Shown piece by piece: positions 9,514-17,669 of a stretch of 64,000 bases of DNA (the first letter of the stretch is position 1; the number at the start of each line of letters is the position of its first letter). Under the pieces are notes generated by a model. The model ran no database searches and had not been told where the DNA came from. It was given only the letters and a program-made list of their open reading frames with translations. The position numbers and the translations under genes were made by a program. The stretch comes from Paracoccaceae bacterium (GTDB lineage: Bacteria > Pseudomonadota > Alphaproteobacteria > Rhodobacterales > Rhodobacteraceae): the NCBI GenBank assembly GCA_028284705.1, contig JANQRE010000001.1, positions 99,605-163,604 of the forward strand. Reading direction: 5' to 3'.

Positions 9514-10325
9514 GAGGCTTTTCCCAATTCCCGACCTCGGTCGGCTGCGGCTTTGACCGCACGGCGCAGCAGGGGTGGGAAACCTGTTTCCGCATCCATC
9601 AGGACCTCGAGTGCCGCCTGTGTGGTGCCATTCGGGCTGGTGACATTGATGCGCAACTGGGTCGGGTCTTCCTCGGCCTGTTCCGCCAAATGTCCGGCAC
9701 CGGCGACGGTTGCCTTCGCCAGTTGCATCGCCATCGCAGCGGGCAAGCCTTCGTTCACGCCTGCAGCCGCCAGGGTTTCGATCAGGTGGAACACATAGGC
9801 CGGGCCGGAACCCGACACCGCTGTCACCGCGTCGATTTGATCTTCGCTTGTCAGCCGCACTGTTTGCCCAACGGCGCTCATCAGCGCCTCGGCAAGATCC
9901 AAATCCTCATCGCTGGCGTTGGCGTTTCCGACCAGAGCCGTGATGCCGCGCCCAACGGCAGCGGGCGTGTTCGGCATGGTGCGGATGATCCGGGCGTCTG
10001 AGCCGAAAGTCTCCTCAAAGGCCGAAATGGGGGTTCCGGCGGCGATAGAGAGGTAAATGACATCTCCGCCAAAACCCTGCAGGGTGGGCAGCGCTTCGCC
10101 CATCATCTGCGGCTTCACAGCGATAAGGATGACAGCGGGGGTGGCGGGCAAGGTGCCGTTGATCGACGCACCTTGCGCTTTCAACCAGTCGGAAGGCTTG
10201 GGGTCGATCACGTGAACCGCGCGCGCCTCGACGCCCCGTTCCAGCCAACCAGCAAGAAGGGCCGACCCCATCTTGCCGCAGCCAAGCAGGATCAGCCCTT
10301 GCGTATTAACTTTCGAAAGATCCAT
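9510..10325 (-). CDS. proC: Pyrroline-5-carboxylate reductase
   Basis: ProC catalyses the last step of proline synthesis, reducing 1-pyrroline-5-carboxylate with NAD(P)H. The 271-residue protein has the N-terminal dinucleotide motif (LLGCGKMGSALLAGW), the MPNTPA motif in the middle and the C-terminal dimer/substrate helix region with SGSGPAYVF and the SPNGTT motif. The ATG at 10325 follows an AAGGGGG stretch; a GTG one codon upstream is an alternative. It overlaps csaA by 4 bp and lies 25 bp after the YbjN-like gene, so all four may be cotranscribed. Confidence 0.95.
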   Translation of the reverse strand: MDLSKVNTQGLILLGCGKMGSALLAGWLERGVEARAVHVIDPKPSDWLKAQGASINGTLPATPAVILIAVKPQMMGEALPTLQGFGGDVIYLSIAAGTPISAFEETFGSDARIIRTMPNTPAAVGRGITALVGNANASDEDLDLAEALMSAVGQTVRLTSEDQIDAVTAVSGSGPAYVFHLIETLAAAGVNEGLPAAMAMQLAKATVAGAGHLAEQAEEDPTQLRINVTSPNGTTQAALEVLMDAETGFPPLLRRAVKAAADRGRELGKAS

Positions 10326-10350
10326 CACGCCCCCTTATCAGGGGCGCAGG

Positions 10351-10854
10351 TTATGCGCGCCCGTAGGCCTCTGCAATGGCGACTTGCATGGATTCCTCGG
10401 GGGTCCGATCGCCCCAGCAGACCAGTTGAAACGCGGGGTAAAAGCGCTCGGACGCCATGACCGCAGCGCTCAGCATCCGGTCGATCTGCTCAGGGCCCGC
10501 GCCTGCGCCGCCAGCGAGGAGTAAGCCGTAGCGATAGACCATCAACCGTTGTGCGTGCCAGTAGCTGAAGGCGCCTGCCCAACAGGTGTCGTTGGCGCGG
10601 TTCAAAACGTCGTAGAGCGCCGGAAGTTTCTCTTCCGGTGGCTCCATTTCGAAGGTCGAGACCATCCGCAGGGTCTCGTCATAGGCCGACCAGGCCAGCG
10701 TGATCGAATAGGTGCGCCACTGGCCCTCAATGGCCATGGCGATCTGGTCGTCTGCAATTCTGTCGAAGTCCCAATCGTGATGCTCAGCCAGCGTTTCGAC
10801 GAGATCGATGGGGTGAAGATCCTCAGTTTCGAGGTAATGTTCTAAGTTAGACAT
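10351..10854 (-). CDS. YbjN domain-containing protein
   Basis: A 167-residue cytoplasmic protein with the YbjN/DUF1790 fold, recognisable from the HHDWDFDRI start region, the strand WRTYSITLAWSAYDE, the LYDVLNRAND segment and the C-terminal MLSAAVMASERFYPAFQ helix. Members are related to type III secretion chaperone-like folds; the molecular role is uncertain. The gene sits upstream of proC in many Rhodobacteraceae by my recollection, and here the gap to proC is only 25 bp. The 179-bp region upstream (10855-11033) must hold the promoter. Confidence 0.8.
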   Translation of the reverse strand: MSNLEHYLETEDLHPIDLVETLAEHHDWDFDRIADDQIAMAIEGQWRTYSITLAWSAYDETLRMVSTFEMEPPEEKLPALYDVLNRANDTCWAGAFSYWHAQRLMVYRYGLLLAGGAGAGPEQIDRMLSAAVMASERFYPAFQLVCWGDRTPEESMQVAIAEAYGRA

Positions 10855-11033
10855 GCCCGGCCCCTTATTTTAATCGTGTCGGGGTTTGCCTGCCCCCCAA
10901 GACACTGGGTCCCAATCAAAGGTTCGCTTTCTTACGCGCGACCCTTGCTAGATATGGTGTGCCGGATTGCGGACTCTGTAAAGGGTTATTTTGTTTAATC
11001 CACAAGAGATTGTGGTTGACAGCTCACGTTACA

Positions 11034-12080
11034 CTACTGACCGAGATGTCCACAGGTCGCGCAATCGACGCGCCTTTTCACGGAAATGCTGCGAGTTTCG
11101 CCATAGAGACCGTCATAAATCAGCATACGGCCTCTCAACGTCTCGCCGGCACCGGTGATGGATTTGATCGCCTCGAGCGCCATCATCGAGCCGACCACAC
11201 CGGGCAATGCGCCGACCACACCGGCCTCGGCACAGGATGGTGCGAGCCCGTCGGCGGCGGCTTCGGGGAACACACAAGTGTAACACGGGGCACCATTCGC
11301 CGGATCAAAGAGGCTGATCTGACCCTCCCATTGCGAGATCGCACCGGAGATCAGGGGCTTGCCAAGCGCCACGCAGGTCTCGTTCACGAGGTAGCGCGTA
11401 TCGGGGTCGTCAGTGCCGTCGAGCACGAGGTCGAAGTCGTCAATCAGGTCGCGGGCGATCTCTGCATCAAGCTTGCGGTTGAAGGGGCGGACATCGACGA
11501 AAGGGTTTTGCGCCTTGATCGCTTGCTCGGCGGAGAACACCTTCGGCATGCCGATCCGGGCATCTGTGTGGATCACCTGACGCTGTAGGTTGGAACTGTC
11601 CACCACATCATGATCGATCACGCCGATTGTGCCCACGCCCATGGCGGCGAGATATTGCAGAGCGGGCGCGCCGAGGCCTCCTGCCCCGACGACCAACACC
11701 TTGGCCTGTTTGAGCCTTTTTTGACCCGGGCCACCGACCTCACGCAGCACGATATGACGGGCGTAGCGGTCGAGTTCCGCGGGTTTGAACGTGCCTTGCG
11801 GTTGGGCTGGTTCGGGTTGGGCGGCATCGTGACGGGCGCGCAACTGCCCCAGCAAGGCGCGGTAACCGAGGAAAACGGCAGCGAGCGCAGCCAAGATCAA
11901 CCAGTTGGCAAGCGATCCGCCGGTCGCGTCTTTCAAGGGGTTTCCCGCTGGCAGCGTCGCCTGGAAGAACAGCACGGCAGTGAAGAGAATGATCTGCACC
12001 GAAATCAGCGCCCGCCGCGAAACACCCATATAGCGCCCGCCAAACCACAGGATCAGCGCCAGTCCGAGGACGAGGATCAT
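11034..12080 (-). CDS. ThiF/MoeB/HesA family adenylyltransferase with N-terminal membrane segments
   Basis: The 348-residue protein begins with about three hydrophobic segments (residues 1-80), then a Pro-rich linker and a full E1-like domain. The domain has RYARHIVLREVG, the ATP-binding VVGAGGLGAPALQYL, the acidic IDHDVVDSSNLQRQ segment and two zinc CxxC pairs (CYTC and CATC). E1-like enzymes of this type adenylate the C-terminal Gly-Gly of MoaD or ThiS for sulfur transfer. The membrane anchor is unusual for E. coli MoeB but I believe recurs in this bacterial group. Its start shares one base with the dut stop. Confidence 0.85.
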   Translation of the reverse strand: MILVLGLALILWFGGRYMGVSRRALISVQIILFTAVLFFQATLPAGNPLKDATGGSLANWLILAALAAVFLGYRALLGQLRARHDAAQPEPAQPQGTFKPAELDRYARHIVLREVGGPGQKRLKQAKVLVVGAGGLGAPALQYLAAMGVGTIGVIDHDVVDSSNLQRQVIHTDARIGMPKVFSAEQAIKAQNPFVDVRPFNRKLDAEIARDLIDDFDLVLDGTDDPDTRYLVNETCVALGKPLISGAISQWEGQISLFDPANGAPCYTCVFPEAAADGLAPSCAEAGVVGALPGVVGSMMALEAIKSITGAGETLRGRMLIYDGLYGETRSISVKRRVDCATCGHLGQ

Positions 12081-12547
12081 CAGCCGCGTCCCGTAGAGCC
12101 GAACCCGCCCGTCCCGCGGGTTGTTTCGGACAAGGCGTCAACTAGTTGAAAGCCAGCCTGCACGACCGGCGCCACGACCATCTGCGCGATGCGGTCGCCA
12201 TGGGCGATGTGGAACGTCTCCGACCCGTGGTTGATCATGATCACACCGAGCGGGCCGCGGTAGTCACTGTCGATGGTGCCGGGGGTGTTGGGTAGGCTGA
12301 TCCCATGCTTCAACGCGAGGCCGGAACGAGGCCTGATCTGGACCTCAAACCCTTGCGGGATCGCTAGGGACAGACCCGTTGGCACAAGCGTGCGCGCACC
12401 GGGTGCGATCTCGATGCCGCTTTCCCTCGTCTCCGGTGGAAAATTGGCGCGCAAATCGGCGCCCGCCGCGCCGTCTGTTTCGTAAGTCGGCAAACCAAGT
12501 GAGGTGTCGGCACCATCGAGGAACCGCATCTCGATGAGAACTGTCAC
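12080..12547 (-). CDS. dut: Deoxyuridine 5'-triphosphate nucleotidohydrolase
   Basis: Dut hydrolyses dUTP to dUMP, keeping uracil out of DNA and feeding thymidylate synthesis. The 155-residue protein shows all five trimeric dUTPase motifs: [38 protein letters not shown] and the C-terminal P-loop-like [10 protein letters not shown]. The length is standard. It overlaps coaBC by 4 bp. The dfp/coaBC-dut pairing is a classical bacterial arrangement, and here the ThiF/MoeB-like gene follows with a 1-bp overlap. Confidence 0.96.
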   Translation of the reverse strand: MTVLIEMRFLDGADTSLGLPTYETDGAAGADLRANFPPETRESGIEIAPGARTLVPTGLSLAIPQGFEVQIRPRSGLALKHGISLPNTPGTIDSDYRGPLGVIMINHGSETFHIAHGDRIAQMVVAPVVQAGFQLVDALSETTRGTGGFGSTGRG

Positions 12548-13737
12548 GACAGCGCCTCGGCGATTTTTGCAGCCAGCTTTGCGGCCACCTGATCCTTGCT
12601 AAGCCGCGGCCAAGCGTCCGCGCCTTGGTCGGAAATCACGGTTACAGCGTTCTCGGAGCCGCCCATGATCCCGGTCTCGGGGCTCACGTCATTGGCCACA
12701 ATCCAGTCGCAGCCCTTGCGCTCTCGCTTCGCAGTCGCGTGGGCGATCACATCATCGGTTTCTGCGGCAAAGCCCACCACCAACCCGGGGCGTCCCTTTT
12801 TCATCTGTGACACGGTCGCGAGAATGTCGGGGTTCTCGGCGAATTTCAGTGTAGGCGCTTTGCCGCCATCCTTCTTGATCTTGCTGCCGGAGGCCTCCGC
12901 CATGCGCCAATCCGCCACCGCGGCGGCGAAGATTGCAGCATCCGCGGGCAGGCTCTTTTCGACCGCCGCCAACATCTGCTGGGCAGTCTGAACTTCGACG
13001 ACTTTCACACCTTCCGGTGGCGCAACATCGGCTGGACCGGTGACGAAGGTCACATCCGCGCCAAGGGCTGACAGAGCGCGCGCGATGGCGGTGCCTTGGG
13101 CGCCGGAAGAGCGGTTCGCGATATAGCGCACAGGATCAATCGGCTCATGGGTCGGGCCAGAGGTGACGAGCACATGCTTGCCTTTTAGAGGTCCGTCCGC
13201 CAGTGCCGCTTCGATGGCGGCAACGATCGCCAAAGGTTCCGACATGCGACCGGGGCCGTATTCGCCGCAGGCCATGTCGCCCTCATCGGGACCTGTGACC
13301 AGCACACCATCGGATTTCAGGGTCTCGAGGTTCCGCTGTGTCGCCGGGTGCTCCCACATGCGCACATTCATTGCCGGTGCGATGAGCACGCGCTTGTCGG
13401 TTGCCAGAAGCAAGGTCGAAGCGAGATCGTTCGCCAAGCCACCTGCCATCTTCGCCATCAGATCGGCGGTTGCGGGGGCAACGACGACAAGGTCAGCGGC
13501 GCGGGACAGCTCGATATGGCCCATCTCGGCCTCATCGGTGAGATCAAAAAGGTCGCGATAGACCTTCTGTGCCGCCAATGCAGACACGGAGAGCGGCGCC
13601 ACGAACTCCTCCGCCGCCTTGGTTAAAACCGGCACCACCTCCGCGCCGCGCTCGCGCAAACGGCGGATCAGGTCTTGTGATTTGAAAGCCGCGATACCGC
13701 CGCCGATGATCAACAAGATACGTTTGCCTGACAGCAT
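12544..13737 (-). CDS. coaBC: Bifunctional phosphopantothenoylcysteine decarboxylase / phosphopantothenate-cysteine ligase
   Basis: CoaBC makes 4'-phosphopantetheine from phosphopantothenate and cysteine on the way to coenzyme A. The N-terminal FMN-dependent CoaC half contains GGGIAAFKS, the PxMNxxMW motif ([11 protein letters not shown]) and a substrate-clamp Cys segment ([13 protein letters not shown]). The C-terminal CoaB half has [22 protein letters not shown] and the conserved lysine region [10 protein letters not shown]. The 397-residue length is normal. It is first in a coaBC-dut-thiF/moeB-like run with overlapping ends. Confidence 0.96.
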   Translation of the reverse strand: MLSGKRILLIIGGGIAAFKSQDLIRRLRERGAEVVPVLTKAAEEFVAPLSVSALAAQKVYRDLFDLTDEAEMGHIELSRAADLVVVAPATADLMAKMAGGLANDLASTLLLATDKRVLIAPAMNVRMWEHPATQRNLETLKSDGVLVTGPDEGDMACGEYGPGRMSEPLAIVAAIEAALADGPLKGKHVLVTSGPTHEPIDPVRYIANRSSGAQGTAIARALSALGADVTFVTGPADVAPPEGVKVVEVQTAQQMLAAVEKSLPADAAIFAAAVADWRMAEASGSKIKKDGGKAPTLKFAENPDILATVSQMKKGRPGLVVGFAAETDDVIAHATAKRERKGCDWIVANDVSPETGIMGGSENAVTVISDQGADAWPRLSKDQVAAKLAAKIAEALS

Positions 13738-13796
13738 GGGCCTCGTCCTTACGCATCAACCCTTTGACATGTAGGCAATTTAGGCCTTGGCGGCAA

Positions 13797-14636
13797 TCAG
13801 TTGAAGGCCGCGCAAGGGTCGCCGTTCAGTGGCGTGTAGTCACCGGTGACGATCCAGTAGTCGAAGGCTGGCGTCCCCTGTCGCGACAAAATCTGGCCGA
13901 CGGACGCAATTTTCACGCCCGGCTGTCCGCGCTTGAGATAGCGCGGCATACCCCAATCATTGCGCGCATGGCCATTGCCGGTGATCACCAGAACGGGACC
14001 GCCAGTCTCTTCCAGAGCCCGCAACGTCGTGCGTGCAAAGCTGGCATCGCGCAGACGTTGTGCTTCAACCATACCGGGAAGGATGTCCTCTGGCAGCGCA
14101 TTGCAATGGGCCTCTGACTGCAAAGCATTTCGGGCAGTTTGTTCTTCGGGATTAAGGGTCTGATCGAGGCCGAAGAGCGCTGAATCGCCATCAAAAACCG
14201 CAGCGGCACCCTGTTTCACGGCGGCCCGGACCTCATCTCGGGGCAAGGCTGCGCCATAAATCACAGCGTCGGGTGCCGCTTCGAAAATCGGAAAATACAT
14301 CGCGAAATCGGGCCAATGGGTGTCCGACCAACCCAAAGCAGCGTCCAAGGCATCAGCATCATCGCGGGGCACGCCAGCTGCACCAGCCGCTTGGTCCGGG
14401 GTCAACATCTCGAACACCAGGGCGCTCGGCGTGATCTGGCGCGCGATGGCGGCTTGGTTGTCGTGATGAGCCTGATTGTCGTGCAATTCACCGACGATCA
14501 CCACGTCATAACTTCCAAGCGTACGAAACGCCGAGGGGGACAATTCCTCGGCGCTCGCGGGCAGCACGGAAAACGATGAAACCGCGCAGAGTATCAGAGT
14601 GGTGGTCTTACGCGCCCAGGAAATGATGGACTTCAC
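13797..14636 (-). CDS. ChaN-like haem-binding/uncharacterised exported protein
   Basis: The 279-residue product starts with a signal peptide (ISWARKTTTLILCAVSSF, cleavage after PASA). It then shows the ChaN/DUF399 pattern: YDVVIVGELHDNQAHH, LVFEMLTPDQ, and a C-terminal ITGNGHARNDWGMPRYL. ChaN proteins are extracytoplasmic and some bind haem; the reaction is unknown. I place the start at a GTG at 14636, since the reading frame extends back into rpoH but only this start yields a signal peptide. The gene therefore overlaps the end of rpoH by 29 bp. It may be cotranscribed with rpoH. Confidence 0.75.
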   Translation of the reverse strand: MKSIISWARKTTTLILCAVSSFSVLPASAEELSPSAFRTLGSYDVVIVGELHDNQAHHDNQAAIARQITPSALVFEMLTPDQAAGAAGVPRDDADALDAALGWSDTHWPDFAMYFPIFEAAPDAVIYGAALPRDEVRAAVKQGAAAVFDGDSALFGLDQTLNPEEQTARNALQSEAHCNALPEDILPGMVEAQRLRDASFARTTLRALEETGGPVLVITGNGHARNDWGMPRYLKRGQPGVKIASVGQILSRQGTPAFDYWIVTGDYTPLNGDPCAAFN

Positions 14637-15489
14637 TCGACTGGTTTTGCAGCGCTTTGCGCATTTTTGCGAAGGCAGCGGCCTCAAGTTGGCGTACGCG
14701 TTCTTTCGATAGGCCCAACTCGTTGCCGAGACTTTCGAGCGTGCGGGGTTGGTCGAGAAGTTTGCGTTCGCGCACGATGAACCGCTCACGTTCGTTCAAA
14801 CCTTGCATGGCTTTCAGAAGCCATTCGCGAAGGGTTTCGAGGTCATGACTATGTTCAACGGTTTCAGCGGCTTGCGCGCTGTCATCTTCGAGCGCGTCGA
14901 TCCATTCGCGACCCTCATCCTCGGTTGATTGCGTCGCGTTGAGCGAGAAATCGGAGCCCGACAGACGGCCTTCCATCATCTCTACATCATGCAGCGGCAC
15001 GCCGACCTCAGTGGAGATCATTTGCCGCAACTGATGCTTATCCAGCGTCTCGCCAGCGGCGGCCGCCTCGCGCTCCAGACGGGCCTGAACGCGGCGCATG
15101 TTGAAAAACAGCGATTTCTGCGACGAGGTCGAGCCGGTCCGCACCATGGACCAATTGCGCATCACGTAGTCCTGAATCGAGGCTTTGATCCACCAGACCG
15201 CGTAGGTCGAGAAGCGCACGCCGCGGTCGGGATCAAACTTATCCGCTGCTTTCATCAAGCCGAGGCCCGCTTCCTGAATGAGATCGTTCATCGGCGCGCC
15301 ATAACGTTTGAACTTGGCAGCCATGGAAATCGCGAGACGCATATAGGCCGTGATCAGGCGATGCAGCGCTTGTTCATCACGCTCATCGCGCCACGCATAG
15401 GCCAGTTTCAGTTCGGTTTCAGCGTCCAGCAACTCCGCCTTCATCGCAATGCGCGACAAGGAATTGTCGGATTTGAAATCAAGTGCCAT
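14608..15489 (-). CDS. rpoH: RNA polymerase sigma-32 family factor (RpoH, probably RpoHII)
   Basis: A 293-residue group 3 sigma factor. Region 2 contains LIQEAGLGLMKAADKFDPDR and FSTYAVWWIKASIQDYV, and the RpoH-box-like stretch NWSMVRTGSTSSQKSLFF is clear. Region 4 has the HTH LESLGNELGLSKERVRQLE. RpoH factors direct heat-shock and, for the RpoHII type of Rhodobacteraceae, photo-oxidative stress genes. The wording of the N-terminus (DNSLSRIAMKAELLDAETE) suggests RpoHII by memory. An ECF-like promoter upstream supports that. GGAGG precedes the ATG. It is divergent from cobU and overlaps the ChaN-like gene. Confidence 0.92.
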   Translation of the reverse strand: MALDFKSDNSLSRIAMKAELLDAETELKLAYAWRDERDEQALHRLITAYMRLAISMAAKFKRYGAPMNDLIQEAGLGLMKAADKFDPDRGVRFSTYAVWWIKASIQDYVMRNWSMVRTGSTSSQKSLFFNMRRVQARLEREAAAAGETLDKHQLRQMISTEVGVPLHDVEMMEGRLSGSDFSLNATQSTEDEGREWIDALEDDSAQAAETVEHSHDLETLREWLLKAMQGLNERERFIVRERKLLDQPRTLESLGNELGLSKERVRQLEAAAFAKMRKALQNQSSEVHHFLGA

Positions 15490-15540
15490 GCGGTCCTCCC
15501 CCGATGAATATTGCGTAGCGTTTTGTTAATCTTTGTGTTT

Positions 15541-15568
15541 GTTACGTTCGGAGTTCGGAATTGGATCA
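15541..15568 (-). promoter_or_regulatory. Putative sigma-E (ECF)-type promoter of rpoH
   Basis: Read on the minus strand, TGATCC (15568-15563) is followed after 18 nt by TAAC (15544-15541), about 50 nt before the rpoH start. TGATC/TAA-type elements at such spacing resemble the Rhodobacter RpoE promoters that drive rpoHII in the singlet-oxygen response. The match is by eye, and no transcription start is known here. Confidence 0.45.
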
Positions 15569-15582
15569 CAGGAAAATTTGAC

Positions 15583-16119
15583 TTGGGCGATTTTCCTTCT
15601 AGCGCGATGATGATCGGTGGCGCCGCATCTGGCAAATCAGCTTTTGCTGAACAATTTGTGATCGCCCAGTCCGAGCATCCGATTTACCTGGCGACCGCGC
15701 AGGCCTTTGACGAGGAAATGGCCGCGAAAATCGCGGCCCATAAGGCAGATCGTGCGGCGCATGGCTGGGTCACCATTGAGGAACCTCTGGATGTTGCCGG
15801 TCGATTGAGGGAGTTCGGCTCCGACAATGTTGTGCTGCTGGATTGCGCGACAATGTGGTTGTCAAACCGGCTCGACCAAACGGAAGACAAGCGCGCGGAG
15901 ATTGACGCTTTTTGCGACGCGGTGGTCGAGAGTCCCGCTCGTGTAACGGTCGTCACAAACGAGGTCGGTCAGGGGATTGTTCCAGAGAACGCCCTCGCGC
16001 GGAGTTTTCGCAACCTGCAAGGCAACCTGAATGTCAGCCTCGCCAAACGTTGCGATCTGGTCGTGCAGGTCGTGGCCGGTCTGCCGAATGTGCTGAAAGG
16101 CAGCTTGCCGGAATGGTGA
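15583..16119 (+). CDS. cobU: Bifunctional adenosylcobinamide kinase / adenosylcobinamide-phosphate guanylyltransferase
   Basis: CobU (CobP) phosphorylates adenosylcobinamide and transfers GMP to it in the nucleotide-loop assembly of vitamin B12. The protein has the P-loop GGAASGKSAFAE, the IYLATAQAFDEEM segment, the guanylylation-site region HKADRAAHGWVTIEEP, LDCATMWLSN, and VTNEVGQGIVPENALARSFR. The start is uncertain: TTG at 15583 gives a short leader before the P-loop, the ATG at 15607 leaves almost none, and the frame stays open to 15511. I use 15583, giving 178 residues. It overlaps the next gene by 7 bp. Confidence 0.87.
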   Translation: MGDFPSSAMMIGGAASGKSAFAEQFVIAQSEHPIYLATAQAFDEEMAAKIAAHKADRAAHGWVTIEEPLDVAGRLREFGSDNVVLLDCATMWLSNRLDQTEDKRAEIDAFCDAVVESPARVTVVTNEVGQGIVPENALARSFRNLQGNLNVSLAKRCDLVVQVVAGLPNVLKGSLPEW

Positions 16120-16694
16120 CATATTGGTGGGTGCGCCATGCGCCGACGCATCAGGAAGCCTTCACCGGTTGGCGCGATGTGCCGGCCGATTTGTCGGACG
16201 AGGACGCCTTGGCCCGCCTTTCGGATTTCCTGCCGGACACGGCCCATATCGTATCCTCCGATCTGACCCGCTGTGTGGCAACGGCGGACATCTTGCAATC
16301 TGCGACCCGCCCGCGCCTGCCGCATCATGCCGGGCTGCGGGAACTGCATTTCGGCGATTGGGATGGGCGGCATTTTGACGACGTGGCGAACAGCGATCCG
16401 GAGCTGAGCCGCGCCTATTGGGAGGAGCCCGGCGACATCGCACCGCCAAATGGCGAAAGCTGGAACGCCGCGGCAGCCCGCGTCTCAGGCGCGATTGACG
16501 AAATTTGTCGCGGGTCTGGGGCCGGGCACATCATCATCGTCTCGCATTTCGGCGCGATCCTGACGCAGCTTCAGCGTGCACGCTGCGAACCTGCTGAGAT
16601 CACGCTGGCTCAGAGGATCGACAACCTCTCGGTGACCGAGCTACGGCGGTCCGGCGACACTTGGGAGGTCGGTGTGGTCAATCACATCGTGTGA
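16113..16694 (+). CDS. Histidine phosphatase family protein (CobC-like)
   Basis: A 193-residue phosphoglycerate-mutase-type phosphatase. It has the catalytic RHA motif (WWVRHAPTH, residues 5-13), an SSDLTRCVATA helix, the acid-containing LRELHFGDWDGRHF, and the second catalytic His in IIIVSHFGAI. Its 7-bp overlap with cobU suggests it is the alpha-ribazole-5'-phosphate phosphatase (CobC role) of B12 assembly. Sequence alone does not settle the substrate. The ATG at 16113 is used; a GTG directly after it is possible. Confidence 0.8.
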   Translation: MVTYWWVRHAPTHQEAFTGWRDVPADLSDEDALARLSDFLPDTAHIVSSDLTRCVATADILQSATRPRLPHHAGLRELHFGDWDGRHFDDVANSDPELSRAYWEEPGDIAPPNGESWNAAAARVSGAIDEICRGSGAGHIIIVSHFGAILTQLQRARCEPAEITLAQRIDNLSVTELRRSGDTWEVGVVNHIV

Positions 16695-16751
16695 TGGGCT
16701 GCGGCTCAAATCGGAATTTGCGCATTTGACCGCGGACCCTACTCTGGGCGC

Positions 16752-17624
16752 ATGACTTACGATCTTTATCTCGGTGACCGCAGCTATTCGAGCTGGTCTT
16801 TGCGCGCCTGGCTTCTGTTTGAGAAGTTCAACATCCCCGTCAAGACCCACTATGTTGATTTCGCCGCTAACAGCGTCGCCGCGCAATTGGCTGATATCGC
16901 CCCCGCGAAAACGGTGCCGACGCTGGTGATCGACGGCAAGACCATTGTCTCAGAGTCTTTCGCCATTGCCGAAGAACTCGCCTCCCGTCACCCGGATTTG
17001 GGCATCTGGCCCAAAGACCCGGCACATCGCGCCGTTGCGCGCACGCTCGCCGCGGAGATGGCCTCCGGCTTCGGCCCGCTGCGCAACGACTGTCCGATGA
17101 ACCTGCGGGTGGCGTATCAGGATGTTGAGATTTCCGAAGACGTCGCAGCGAATTTGCGGCGGCTCGAGGCCATATGGGACCATGCGCGCGACGTCACCGG
17201 CGCGACGACGCCCTGGCTTTGCGGGGGCTATTCGGCGGCGGACGCGTTTTATGCCCCGGTGGCCATGCGGATCGCGACCTATGGATTAACCGTCAGTCCA
17301 TCGGCGCAGGCTTACGTGAAGGCCCATCTCGAAGATCGCGCGTTTCGGCGCTGGCGGGCCATGGGGTTTGCCGCGGGCGGACTGCTACCGTGGTACGACC
17401 GGGACTATCCGCAAGCCGATTGGCCGGGGCCGAAGCCCTTGCCAGCACGCGTTATCGAAGATGCGACGCCGGAAAACGAACTCTGCCCTTACTCCGGCAA
17501 ACCCGTCACACATTTTGCCGACGTGGATGGTCGCGTCTTCGGCTTCTGCAACGCATTTTGCCGCGACAAGACCATCGCAGACGCGGAAGCCTTCGACGGA
17601 TTCCTGAAAATTTACGGATCGTAA
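16752..17624 (+). CDS. Glutathione S-transferase family protein with C-terminal Cys-rich extension
   Basis: The 290-residue protein starts with a thioredoxin-like GST domain containing DRSYSSWSLRAWLLFEKF (the Ser residues lie where GSTs activate glutathione), then KTVPTLVIDG and the SESFAIAEELA motif. A helical GST C-domain follows. After about residue 240 there is an extra module with Cys residues (LCPYSGKPVTHF and FGFCNAFCRDK) that looks like a small metal-binding domain. GSTs conjugate glutathione or act in detoxification; the substrate is unknown. It lies 57 bp after the phosphatase gene. Confidence 0.85.
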   Translation: MTYDLYLGDRSYSSWSLRAWLLFEKFNIPVKTHYVDFAANSVAAQLADIAPAKTVPTLVIDGKTIVSESFAIAEELASRHPDLGIWPKDPAHRAVARTLAAEMASGFGPLRNDCPMNLRVAYQDVEISEDVAANLRRLEAIWDHARDVTGATTPWLCGGYSAADAFYAPVAMRIATYGLTVSPSAQAYVKAHLEDRAFRRWRAMGFAAGGLLPWYDRDYPQADWPGPKPLPARVIEDATPENELCPYSGKPVTHFADVDGRVFGFCNAFCRDKTIADAEAFDGFLKIYGS

Positions 17625-17669
17625 ATCTTTCCTGCCTAGCCGTAACCTTGGTTAACGCGTGAGGCCGGA

